The notes beneath the pieces were generated by a model. That model did not search any database. It worked only from the letters and a program-made list of their open reading frames with translations, and had not been told where the DNA came from. From a virus, in IMG/VR virus record IMGVR_UViG_3300042887_005324, positions 1 to 64,000 of that record: DNA of 64,000 bases; one strand, written 5' to 3'. The translations under genes were made by a program, and so were the position numbers. How positions within the stretch are numbered: the stretch's first letter is position 1; every line of letters starts with the position of its first letter. Positions 25,014-32,772 of this stretch are shown here, in pieces.

Positions 25014-26507
25014 GTGTTAGTTGACGTTCAATATTTAGGAAATAGTAAGAGATTAGTTGTTAGCTATGTCGATAAGACTGGTGATATCAAACTAAAATAC
25101 TTCGAATGGGAAAATCCAAAGAAATATGTTGTTTGTGATGATGATGATAAAGATCGTCATCCGACCTATAAATCTTGGGATAATAAAAGTGTTAAGCAAG
25201 AAGAAGTTAACACACCGGATAGATATGCAATCTACGAGTTTTTAGATGCTTTATCAGACGAGGAAAAAAATGAAATATTCGAATACAATTTACCAAAAAT
25301 ATATTTTGTAGATATTGAGACAGAAATCGTAGACGGATTTCCCGATGCTGAAACTGCTCCAACAAAAGTACTTTCCATATCAATTGTTTATGATGACAAA
25401 ATCATACTTCTTGGTTTAAGAGATATGCCAGAAGAAATGCAAGAAAGAATCAAAAACAACACAAATGAATATTTCAAAAAGTTTGGTTCTAATTATAAAT
25501 TGAAGTACATCAAATACGAAGACGAATTCGATATGATGTATGCTTTCTTTTATAAGATGATACCAAAAATGCCACTAATCACTGGATGGAACTTCATTAA
25601 CTATGACTGGGTTTACTTAGTCAACCGAGCCAGAAAATTAAAAAAGTATGTAAACGGAAAAGAATATGATATTAATCCAGCTGTTGCCTCTTTGACTAAA
25701 AGACTTAACAAAGTTTGGATGTCTAATGAAGAAATGCCAGCTCATAGAATGATTTTTGATTATATGCAGTTATATGAAATCTGTGATACTTCTATCAAAG
25801 TAAAAGAGTCTTCTTCATTAGATTTTGTGTCGAGTAAATTAGTTGGTGTTGAAAAGATTAAATATACCGGTTCTCTTCAAAGACTATATGAGGATGACTT
25901 TGAAACATTCATGTATTACAACGCAGTCGATTCTGTTCTTGTTCAAAAAATACACGAGGCTCGTAATTATATTTCTATCATATTTGCGATTTCATCATTG
26001 GCTCAAATTAAAATTGTTGATGTCATTTCACAAATGAATAATGCACTTGGTTCTTTGGCTATTACTGAAGGTGTTTTGAGAAATAGATTTCGTAATCAAG
26101 AAAATATAGTTTTATTCAGAGATAACAAAGAGTCTGGTGAGAATGTTGGAATCGCTGGTGGTTATGTTATGGATCCAAAAACCGGAATGAATCAGTGGAT
26201 CGTAACTTATGACTTCGCTTCACTTTATCCACACTGTCAGAAACAGTGGTATATAGCTCCTGAAAATTTCGTGGGTGTTCAAGATCCAAATAATAAGGAT
26301 TACTGTGATAATGGTGCAAAAATAGATTTAACAAAGCATGTTGTTTGTGTAAATGGAGTTGTTTTTCAGAAAAGAAACTCGCCAACTATTCAGATGTTGA
26401 ATGATGTATATTCTGATAGAAAAAAGAACAAAAAAATAATGATGCAGAAAAAAGATGAACTTAAAGCAGTACTTGATGAAATTAAAAAATTGGAATCAGA
26501 AATTTGA
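25014..26507 (+). CDS. 43A: DNA polymerase gp43-like, N-terminal half (exonuclease plus motif A)
   Basis: 497 residues from a GTG start. Exo I YFVDIETE (D100, E102), Exo II TGWNFINYDWVYL, Exo III YYNAVDSVLVQK, then palm motif A TYDFASLYPHCQ at residue ~400. The protein ends after a helical segment (KKLESEI) with no motif B (K-x-x-x-N-x-x-YG) or motif C (DTDS). T4 gp43 is ~900 residues. A split gp43 at this region is known in some T4-like phages; here the second part is not adjacent and was not found in the window. Confidence 0.88.
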   Translation: MLVDVQYLGNSKRLVVSYVDKTGDIKLKYFEWENPKKYVVCDDDDKDRHPTYKSWDNKSVKQEEVNTPDRYAIYEFLDALSDEEKNEIFEYNLPKIYFVDIETEIVDGFPDAETAPTKVLSISIVYDDKIILLGLRDMPEEMQERIKNNTNEYFKKFGSNYKLKYIKYEDEFDMMYAFFYKMIPKMPLITGWNFINYDWVYLVNRARKLKKYVNGKEYDINPAVASLTKRLNKVWMSNEEMPAHRMIFDYMQLYEICDTSIKVKESSSLDFVSSKLVGVEKIKYTGSLQRLYEDDFETFMYYNAVDSVLVQKIHEARNYISIIFAISSLAQIKIVDVISQMNNALGSLAITEGVLRNRFRNQENIVLFRDNKESGENVGIAGGYVMDPKTGMNQWIVTYDFASLYPHCQKQWYIAPENFVGVQDPNNKDYCDNGAKIDLTKHVVCVNGVVFQKRNSPTIQMLNDVYSDRKKNKKIMMQKKDELKAVLDEIKKLESEI

Positions 26508-26523
26508 AAACACAAAAATAGAT

Positions 26524-26682
26524 ATGAACGGATTAACTAATAGACAATTTGCACTTTTAATGGCTATCGAAGCTAGAAAGATAAAGTTTCAAGGTGGAAT
26601 TTATGACAATGCAGAGGATTTTTATAACTGGTTAGAAGAAGAAAAGAAAATCAAAAAAGAAAATCAAAATTCTAAGAATTAA
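26524..26682 (+). CDS. Small hypothetical protein after polymerase half
   Basis: 52 residues starting MNGLTNRQFALLMAIEARK, with IKFQGGIYDNAEDFYNWLEEE and a Lys/Asn-rich tail. The start at 26524 sits in an A-rich context 16 bases after the polymerase stop. Not homologous to polymerase motifs as far as can be seen. Its stop overlaps the convergent HAD gene by 11 bases. Confidence 0.6.
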   Translation: MNGLTNRQFALLMAIEARKIKFQGGIYDNAEDFYNWLEEEKKIKKENQNSKN

Positions 26683-27343
26683 CTTTTATTCCTTCAAAAT
26701 CAATATCAGGGAGTTCTCTATTTACAATCTCTTTTACTTTATTCACCCATTTAGACTTGTCATCATAAAATTTAACTTTTGTGAAGTTTGTTGACTTTAT
26801 CAAATCTACAATAGTTTTTCCTTTCCATATAGCAACTCTATTACTTGAATCATTACCTAATGGGTAACAGAATAAACCAAAGTTAGGTTTTTCTAAATTA
26901 AGTTCATTTAGAGTATTAAGTATTTTGTCTTTGATTTTTACTGGTCTTCCAGTAACAATAGCTTTATTCTTGACTTCTCTATATAAGTTAGCTAAAACTA
27001 AAGTTTTCTTTGGTAGACTTATATCAGAAAAGTGAAACTCATTCGGTGTAATAAGATAAAGATGTTTATTCTTTTTTCTAACCCAATTTCCTTTTACTGG
27101 TAGAAGTTCATTAGGATCTTCGACATATAATCTACCGTTTTCAATCTTTAGATCGTCAATCGTTTTATCAACAAAGGATAATGATTTGTCTAGTAGATTT
27201 TTTAGTGTATTATCTTCTTTTATTAAATCAATAACCAAATCGATAAAACTAGGAGTGTCAACTAAGGTGTCATCAAAGTCAAAAATATAAAGAGTATCAT
27301 CTTCACTAGATTTGAACGAGTTATAATTATTTAGATATTTCAC
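26672..27343 (-). CDS. HAD-superfamily hydrolase with N-terminal targeting-like peptide
   Basis: 223 residues. Starts MKYLNNYNSFKSSED (shared peptide), then HAD motif I YIFDFDDTLVDTP (nucleophile Asp near 20), motif II IVTGRP near 130 and FYDDKSKW near 192 as acidic motif IV. The pattern fits the HAD domains found in RNA/DNA-repair proteins. Overlaps the upstream lipoprotein gene by 4 bases. Confidence 0.72.
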   Translation of the reverse strand: MKYLNNYNSFKSSEDDTLYIFDFDDTLVDTPSFIDLVIDLIKEDNTLKNLLDKSLSFVDKTIDDLKIENGRLYVEDPNELLPVKGNWVRKKNKHLYLITPNEFHFSDISLPKKTLVLANLYREVKNKAIVTGRPVKIKDKILNTLNELNLEKPNFGLFCYPLGNDSSNRVAIWKGKTIVDLIKSTNFTKVKFYDDKSKWVNKVKEIVNRELPDIDFEGIKVNS

Positions 27344-27903
27344 GGTCTTTTAGTTCTTATTGTTGTGTTTGATGGTGTGTTACTTCTTGAAGGAGAGGTA
27401 TTAGTTGGTCTTGGTGTTGATTGCGGTCTTGAAACAGTCGTGGTTGGTTTAGAAACAATAATTTCTTTTGGTTTTCTATTGATGTGAGTTGGTGTAGATG
27501 ATGGTGTATAAGAACCTGAACTTGGTCTTGGTAGATTCGTTGTGTTGGATCCTTCTTGAGTGTTGTTTATTTGTTGATTTGAGTTATATTGATTATAGTA
27601 GTAGGGATATGTATTGTAATAGTTGTAATTATAAGGATATGTGTTGTAATAATAAGGATTTGTGTAGTAGTTATAATAAGGAATATTATAAGAATAAGGA
27701 TCGACTATTTTGTTTTCATCAAACTGGTTACCGCTATAATAATCATCCGATTTATTTACTGAGAATGATAATGGTTTACCAAAGCTTTCACCTGGTATCC
27801 AATAGGCTTCATCATATTCATATTCTGAAGACTTACACTTTTCTTCTAAATTACAAGAAGATAGCAATAAAGATGTTAGTAATATGTTGAAAAATGTTTT
27901 CAT
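27340..27903 (-). CDS. Predicted lipoprotein with Tyr/Asn-rich and Pro/Ser/Thr-rich tail
   Basis: 187 residues. A signal peptide MKTFFNILLTSLLLSSC ends in a lipobox (LSSC, lipidated Cys17). Residues ~70-110 are repeats of Tyr and Asn-Pro-Tyr (PYYYNTYPYNYNYYNTYPYYY type), and the C-terminus is a Pro/Ser/Thr/Arg linker-like tail. It should be exported and anchored in a membrane of the host. Roles such as superinfection exclusion or lysis control are guesses. Confidence 0.72.
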   Translation of the reverse strand: MKTFFNILLTSLLLSSCNLEEKCKSSEYEYDEAYWIPGESFGKPLSFSVNKSDDYYSGNQFDENKIVDPYSYNIPYYNYYTNPYYYNTYPYNYNYYNTYPYYYNQYNSNQQINNTQEGSNTTNLPRPSSGSYTPSSTPTHINRKPKEIIVSKPTTTVSRPQSTPRPTNTSPSRSNTPSNTTIRTKRP

Positions 27904-27934
27904 AACTTTTTATACAATTGTATATATAAATTTC

Positions 27935-28768
27935 ATGTCTATAAAATCCGATATAAATAAATATACACCAAGAAAAGAACAGTCTGACTGTCTTGATTTC
28001 ATTATAAAAAGTAAAACTGATAATCCAGATACTAAGTTTTTCTTACTTAACATGCCCGTTGGTGTTGGTAAGAGTCACTTAGCTATGATGGTTACTGATT
28101 GGTATATAAACAAAATAGATAAAAATGCAAAGGTTGATATAATCACAGCTGGTAAAATATTACAGGATCAGTATGATGATACATATGAGTCAATAAACAA
28201 TTTGAAAGGTAAAGAAAATTATGAGTGTGTTCAATATGCTTGTTCGTGTGCTAACGGTAAAGAGTTCAATAGATTAAATAAGACTTCTTGTGACTTTTGT
28301 CCTTATGATGATGCAAAAGGATCTTATATTGGTGGTAAGGTCAGCTTGACTAATTTTTATCTTTATCTTATTTATGCTCTTTATAATAATGGTGTGATGG
28401 ATCAAAGAGGATCAAATGTTTTAATAGTGGATGAGTGTTTACATCCCGATACTGAAATTACTCTATTTGATGGTAGTAGAAAAAAAATAAAAGATATAAA
28501 AGAGGGAGAACTAGTATTAACTATTAATGAGCATACAAATAAAGTTGAAGTAAAACCAGTGGTCAAAGTACATCATAATCTTAATAAAGGAGTACAAATG
28601 TACGAATTAGAAATGGAGAACGGAGATATAATTAAAATTACAGGAAATCACAAGGTTAAATTAATTGATGGTACCTGGAAAAAAGTAGAAGAGTTAGATG
28701 TAAGTGATGAAATTTTATATATAAATGAAATCGAATCACATGAATATGACAATCGAAAAGAAAGATGA
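27935..28768 (+). CDS. DinG/XPD-type helicase, N-extein fused to split-intein N part
   Basis: 277 residues from ATG 27935 (an earlier in-frame ATG at 27884 overlaps the divergent gene). Residues 1-167 are the helicase start: Walker A PVGVGKS (41-47), five Cys at 98, 103, 105, 119 and 122, suggesting the iron-sulfur cluster of DinG/XPD, and LIVDE at 163-167. From C168 the intein N part begins (CLHPDTEITLFDG) and runs 110 residues with the block-B-like ITGNHKVKL. The helicase DECH box is split between this gene and 29600-30868. Confidence 0.85.
   Translation: MSIKSDINKYTPRKEQSDCLDFIIKSKTDNPDTKFFLLNMPVGVGKSHLAMMVTDWYINKIDKNAKVDIITAGKILQDQYDDTYESINNLKGKENYECVQYACSCANGKEFNRLNKTSCDFCPYDDAKGSYIGGKVSLTNFYLYLIYALYNNGVMDQRGSNVLIVDECLHPDTEITLFDGSRKKIKDIKEGELVLTINEHTNKVEVKPVVKVHHNLNKGVQMYELEMENGDIIKITGNHKVKLIDGTWKKVEELDVSDEILYINEIESHEYDNRKER
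28436..28765 (+). other. Split intein, N part (helicase intein)
   Basis: 110 residues beginning with the nucleophile Cys1 (CLHPDTEI, block A) and containing a block B TGNHK motif. It ends at a stop codon and partners with 29600-29704. Confidence 0.85.
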
Positions 28769-29603
28769 AATATACGACTTTATATCAGCTAACAAAAAAA
28801 AATTTATTTATAAAAAAAGAATTTCAGAACAAGTTGAACACATGAATTTATTGATATCGAATATATGTGATCTTAGATTCTCAAGTTTAAATGAGTGTTT
28901 TGAGTTTTTTTCAAGTCACTGGGATAAAAAGTGCAAAAATGATGAATGTGAAAATGAAAGAAAGCTATTAAGTCTTTTTCCTAAAAGAAGTGATTACTCA
29001 AATATTATTAGCAGATATGGAATCTATAAATTCTGTAGCAACTCAGAGTGTAACTATAAAAGTATTTCACAACGACAATCGGGTGAAAATAATACATGTC
29101 ACAGAATGTCTGAAGAAACATTTAAATCTATGTGTTTAAAAAACTCAATAAAAATGAAAAAGAACATCAAAGAAGGAAGATTCCTACCAAATATTACAAA
29201 TAGTTGGGCTAAATCTAGATGTGAAATACAATTCTACAGAAACAACGATTTAATACAGATTAAGACTAGATCTACTTGGGATGCTTACTTTCAAATATTC
29301 AACACGGATCTAATATATGAAAGTCTAATTATACAATACAAGTTCAATAGAATTGAACACAATTATATAGTGGATTTTGTTGATTACAACAATAAAATAA
29401 TTTACGAGATAAAACCGAGTTCAAATATAAGTGATAGAAAAAATCAGGCTAAAATAAGATACGCCAAAAAGTGGTGTAAATCGAATGGTTACACTTTTGT
29501 TCTAATAAAAGATAGTTGGTTTAAAAAAAACTATGATGAAAAAATTGTGATTGGACAACCTTGTGAAGAAAAAATGAAAAGAAATTTAAAGCAATTCAAA
29601 TGA
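28725..29603 (+). CDS. Homing endonuclease, PD-(D/E)xK-like, between intein halves
   Basis: About 292 residues (start 28725 overlaps the intein N part by 44 bases; ATGs at 28740 and 28746 are alternatives). The N-terminal half is Cys-rich (KKCKNDECENERK, FCSNSECNYK), perhaps a zinc finger. The C-terminal ~110 residues look like a Vsr/TnsA-type nuclease: RCEIQFY, YESLIIQYKF, IVDFVDYNNKIIYEIKP (the D-x-ExK core) and IRYAKKWCKSNGYTF. A free-standing nuclease gene inside a fractured gene is the arrangement described for metagenomic phages. Confidence 0.75.
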   Translation: MKSNHMNMTIEKKDEIYDFISANKKKFIYKKRISEQVEHMNLLISNICDLRFSSLNECFEFFSSHWDKKCKNDECENERKLLSLFPKRSDYSNIISRYGIYKFCSNSECNYKSISQRQSGENNTCHRMSEETFKSMCLKNSIKMKKNIKEGRFLPNITNSWAKSRCEIQFYRNNDLIQIKTRSTWDAYFQIFNTDLIYESLIIQYKFNRIEHNYIVDFVDYNNKIIYEIKPSSNISDRKNQAKIRYAKKWCKSNGYTFVLIKDSWFKKNYDEKIVIGQPCEEKMKRNLKQFK

Positions 29604-29704
29604 AAATTAAAAGTATTAAAAAAATAGATTATATTGATGATGTCTACAATCTTCATATACAAGACAATCACAATTATTTCGCTAACAATCACTGTGTCAG
29701 TAAC
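29600..29704 (+). other. Split intein, C part (helicase intein)
   Basis: 35 residues from ATG 29600, with block F/G features YNLHIQDNHNYFANN and the terminal CVSN. The final Asn is followed by the +1 Cys. The penultimate residue is Ser rather than the usual His. Confidence 0.85.
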
Positions 29705-30868
29705 TGTCATGATTTTGATGATGTTATGAGTGATTTCATTTCAATTAAAATAACCGATACGATTGTAAAAAAGTTAAAGTTTACTAATGAAACTGATATT
29801 CTTAAAAAGTTAAAAAAAGTATCAACTATAACACAATATATTACATTCTTAGAGTTCTTACTTAGTGAGATAATGTCAACTGTTGATGAAATTGATAAAT
29901 CCATGCAAGGTGGTAGAGATGCTACTAAAGATAAAAGAGATTTAAAAATATCTAAGATAGTCGGTGGTGGAAATAAAGATGTAAAGATGATGCAAGTCAT
30001 AACTGACTTAAAACAGTATCAATTAAAGATAGACTTATTTCTAAAAGAATACAAGGCTAATCCACATAATTGGGTTTTAGAAACATATTATAATGAGAAA
30101 ACAAATCAAACTGAATTATCATTAGAGCCAATCTGGGCTTATGATTACTTAGATAAGTATGTTTGGAGTAAGTATGATATGGTAATTCTAATGTCAGGAA
30201 CAATTTTAGACAAAAGATTATTTTCAGATTTGAACGGACTAGATGTTGATAAAATGGCTTACTATTCAGTTCCGTCACCATTTCCAGTAGAAAATAGACC
30301 GATCTATTACATGCCTCTTGGTAAAATGTCTTATCAAAAGAAAGAAGAAACATTCAAGAATTATGTTCAATATCTACACAAAATTTTGAAAAAGTACGAG
30401 GGAAAAAAAGGTATAATTCACACTAATTCTTTTGAGTTATCAAATTGGATTCAAAGAGGAGTAGAAAACTCTAGATTGGTTTTTCATGATTCCACGAATA
30501 AAGATGAAATGTTAAGAAGACATTTTGAGACAAGTGAACCAACTGTATTTGTTAGTCCATCTGTTTCGACTGGTGTTTCATTTGATCATGATAAAAGTAG
30601 ATTTCAAGTAATTGCAAAGATTCCTTATCCGAGTTTGGCTTCTCAAAAGAATAAAATGCGTCAAAAAAATAATCCAGATTGGTATTCTTGGAAAACTGTC
30701 TGTTCTTTACTTCAAATGGCTGGTAGGTCGATTAGAAGTAAAACTGATTTTGCAGATACTATAATAATTGATAGTTCTTTTTCTGACATACTAAGATATA
30801 GTTCTGATTTAATTCCAGACTGGGTTCAAAGTTCCATAAAGAAAGTTGACATAAAATCAAAAGCTTAA
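29600..30868 (+). CDS. DinG/XPD-type helicase, split-intein C part fused to C-extein
   Basis: 422 residues. After the 35-residue intein part, the extein starts CHDFDD, which rebuilds LIVDE-CHDF (DECH box, motif II). Later helicase motifs follow: SGTILDKRLF, KKGIIHTNS, VFVSPSVSTGVSFDHD, AKIPYPSLAS, and LLQMAGRSIRSKTDFAD (motif VI). Spliced product would be ~554 residues. The start overlaps the nuclease gene's stop (ATGA). Confidence 0.88.
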   Translation: MKIKSIKKIDYIDDVYNLHIQDNHNYFANNHCVSNCHDFDDVMSDFISIKITDTIVKKLKFTNETDILKKLKKVSTITQYITFLEFLLSEIMSTVDEIDKSMQGGRDATKDKRDLKISKIVGGGNKDVKMMQVITDLKQYQLKIDLFLKEYKANPHNWVLETYYNEKTNQTELSLEPIWAYDYLDKYVWSKYDMVILMSGTILDKRLFSDLNGLDVDKMAYYSVPSPFPVENRPIYYMPLGKMSYQKKEETFKNYVQYLHKILKKYEGKKGIIHTNSFELSNWIQRGVENSRLVFHDSTNKDEMLRRHFETSEPTVFVSPSVSTGVSFDHDKSRFQVIAKIPYPSLASQKNKMRQKNNPDWYSWKTVCSLLQMAGRSIRSKTDFADTIIIDSSFSDILRYSSDLIPDWVQSSIKKVDIKSKA

Positions 30869-30882
30869 AAACTTTTTTTCCT

Positions 30883-30893
30883 TTTAATATATA
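30883..30893 (+). promoter_or_regulatory. TTTAATATATA box upstream of 30973
   Basis: Exact copy of the recurrent 11-mer, 79 bases before the ATG; two inverted repeats follow directly. Confidence 0.5.
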
Positions 30894-30899
30894 AGATAT

Positions 30900-30950
30900 A
30901 CTTTTTGGCCAAAAAGTGAGAATTTATTGATACGCTCTGATAGGTATCAA
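30900..30950 (+). promoter_or_regulatory. Palindrome and inverted repeat in the leader of the ParB-fold gene
   Basis: ACTTTTTGGCCAAAAAGT (30900-30917) is a perfect 18-bp palindrome just after the promoter box, and TTGATAC (30927-30933) with GTATCAA (30944-30950) forms a second repeat. They could be operators for the encoded protein or mRNA hairpins. Confidence 0.45.
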
Positions 30951-30972
30951 AGAAGAAATTAAACTTAAAATT

Positions 30973-31830
30973 ATGAAAACAAAAACATCTAATGTTTTAC
31001 CTGAACAGGTAGCAAAATCGTCAAGTGTCTTGACACCAATCTTCACTACAACCAACTACTCAATGTTTGGATATATCGGTGGAAACAGAAATGTAAATAC
31101 AACTAATCTTAAAAAAATCACTGAGTCTATTGCAAAAAAACACATTAAAACAAATGCTGTAATTTGTATATTGGATAATTCAGACTTACACAAACCTCTT
31201 AAAATTGTTGATGGTCAACACAGATTTGAAGCTTGTGAAAAACTTCAAATACCAGTATCCTATGTTATTGATGATAATTTAAATATGTCATCTATTCTTA
31301 ATGATATTACTTTGATGAACACTGCTTCAAAAGAGTGGGACGTGTCTGATTTTATGAATAGTGAAGCTCAAAAAGGAAATCAAAATTATATTTTATATAG
31401 AGATGTCTATACTAAATGGAATGAGAATTTTGATCACGAAGCTTTATTTTTTATTCTCAATAATGACTCGGGTAGACAAAATCCTAATATTGGATATCCT
31501 ATGTTTAAGCAAGGTAAACTTGAGTTTGATAAATCTGATTCAACATATCTGTCTAACAGACTAAATGAATTATCAAAATTCAACGGATTTTCTGATATAG
31601 GTGGTAAGAGATATTATCAAAAAGCACTAAATCTATTGTTTAATTGTAGGGGATTTGATTCTGAACATATGATGAATAAGCTTCAACAGAGAGTATCTGT
31701 TATTCAAAAGTGTTCAACTATTGAAGGAGCTCTTGATCAATTATCAACTATTTACAATCACAAGCAGCAATCTGGTAGAATAGCACTCACTAGAGTAGGA
31801 ACTAAGATTGTTAAGATTGAAATTATTTAA
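30973..31830 (+). CDS. ParB/Srx-fold protein
   Basis: 285 residues. LKIVDGQHRFEACEKLQIPVSYVI near residues 75-100 is the ParB/sulfiredoxin-fold signature (DGQHR). The region before it (NLKKITESIAKKHIKTNAV) fits too. No partner ParA and no obvious HTH seen, so it may be a ParB-type nuclease, DndB-like or regulator. Stands alone with its own terminator and a leader containing palindromes. Confidence 0.72.
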   Translation: MKTKTSNVLPEQVAKSSSVLTPIFTTTNYSMFGYIGGNRNVNTTNLKKITESIAKKHIKTNAVICILDNSDLHKPLKIVDGQHRFEACEKLQIPVSYVIDDNLNMSSILNDITLMNTASKEWDVSDFMNSEAQKGNQNYILYRDVYTKWNENFDHEALFFILNNDSGRQNPNIGYPMFKQGKLEFDKSDSTYLSNRLNELSKFNGFSDIGGKRYYQKALNLLFNCRGFDSEHMMNKLQQRVSVIQKCSTIEGALDQLSTIYNHKQQSGRIALTRVGTKIVKIEII

Positions 31831-31846
31831 TTAAAAATAAAGAATA

Positions 31847-31874
31847 AAAAACCCTCAAAATTTGAGGGTTTTTT
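31847..31874. terminator. Bidirectional terminator
   Basis: AAACCCTCAAA and TTTGAGGGTTT pair with T run on one side and A run on the other, between converging genes. Confidence 0.85.
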
Positions 31875-31877
31875 TAT

Positions 31878-32369
31878 TTAGTCTCTTAGACCTTTAGCAA
31901 TTGCATCTCTAAGTGCTTTTGGTAGTTTTTTCTGTTTTGGAGTCAATCCCTTTTCTTTTCTTTTCTCGATTGAATCTTCGATGGCTTTTCCTCTTTTCTT
32001 CTCATATCTAGATATTTTCTTATCCTTATTCAAGTCTGCCTTTTCTGGATTTTTAAGACCTGATTTTTTATAAGAAGTATTTTTAGCTTCGAAACTCATA
32101 TCTTTACCAGTCATGTCTTTCTCTTTATCATTTTCATCTTCATCATTACAAGGAACACATTCTTCTTCCTCTTCTTCCATAGGCATTCTTCCTGCTACAA
32201 CTTTTCTTAATTCATCTGAATATTCATCTGATAATTCAGAAGGAGTATAATCAATTTCTGAATCTCTTTCTAATCCATCTGCTCTTCCAGCAACTATTGA
32301 TCTTAAATCATTTGAGTAATCATATTCTTGATCATCTCTAAAACTTTCAAACTTTTTTAAGTATTTCAT
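31878..32369 (-). CDS. Acidic/basic protein with targeting-like peptide and EF-hand-like loop
   Basis: 163 residues. Starts MKYLKKFESF (shared peptide). Two short repeats, DLRSIVAGR and ELRKVVAGR, lie in the first half, followed by a Glu run and a CVPC pair. Near residue 115 is DLNKDKKISRYE, a 12-position EF-hand-like loop, followed by a Lys-rich helix. Likely a late internal or structural protein; function unknown. Confidence 0.62.
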   Translation of the reverse strand: MKYLKKFESFRDDQEYDYSNDLRSIVAGRADGLERDSEIDYTPSELSDEYSDELRKVVAGRMPMEEEEEECVPCNDEDENDKEKDMTGKDMSFEAKNTSYKKSGLKNPEKADLNKDKKISRYEKKRGKAIEDSIEKRKEKGLTPKQKKLPKALRDAIAKGLRD

Positions 32370-32386
32370 ACTATTTACTTATTTTT

Positions 32387-32560
32387 TTATTTTAATATTC
32401 GATCACAAGATGGACAGTAAATAACTGGTTCACCATTTTTTATAAAGAATTTTCTATCACACATACCAATACATCTTTTAAGATCTTTTGGAGGCTTTGG
32501 CTTTTTCTCTGGTTTATCAGACTCAGTGATAAAGTTTGTAAATTTGTGTAAGTGATTCAT
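32387..32560 (-). CDS. Small zinc-ribbon protein with targeting-like peptide
   Basis: 57 residues. MNHLHKFTNFITES matches the shared peptide; a Pro/Lys linker follows, then CIGMC and CPSC separated by 15 residues, a four-Cys zinc-ribbon. ATG at 32560 lies divergent to 32596, between two genes. Confidence 0.68.
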   Translation of the reverse strand: MNHLHKFTNFITESDKPEKKPKPPKDLKRCIGMCDRKFFIKNGEPVIYCPSCDRILK

Positions 32561-32579
32561 ATAAAAATATCAAACTATT

Positions 32580-32590
32580 TTTAATATATA
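32580..32590 (+). promoter_or_regulatory. TTTAATATATA box, 5 nt before ATG of 32596
   Basis: Exact copy of the recurrent 11-mer. The flanking bases make an AT-rich near-palindrome, so it may also serve the divergent gene at 32560. Confidence 0.55.
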
Positions 32591-32595
32591 TTAAT

Positions 32596-32745
32596 ATGAA
32601 ATTATATGAATTTTGCGATTTTATAGTTGAAAAAGAAGTTTTGAAGTTTCCAATTAAATTATCTGATAAATTACTAAGTGTTTTACAACAAATAGACAGT
32701 AAAATATCAAAAAAACTTATCGATGTAGTTACATACACAGAGTGA
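32596..32745 (+). CDS. Small protein with targeting-like peptide (49 aa)
   Basis: 49 residues starting MKLYEFCDFIVEKE, one of the clearest copies of the shared peptide, and then a Leu/Lys helix. Preceded 5 bases upstream by the TTTAATATATA box and followed by another gene in 27 bases. Confidence 0.65.
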   Translation: MKLYEFCDFIVEKEVLKFPIKLSDKLLSVLQQIDSKISKKLIDVVTYTE

Positions 32746-32772
32746 TTTTTATAAAAGAATATATAGAGATAT

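Noticed and set aside
26455-26523. Upstream extension of the small gene after the polymerase
   Set aside because: It is read out of frame with the polymerase end and only ATG 26524 has a good context.
32523-32738. Minus-strand 71-residue frame
   Set aside because: It is antisense to the well-supported small gene 32596-32745 and overlaps the start of 32560(-).
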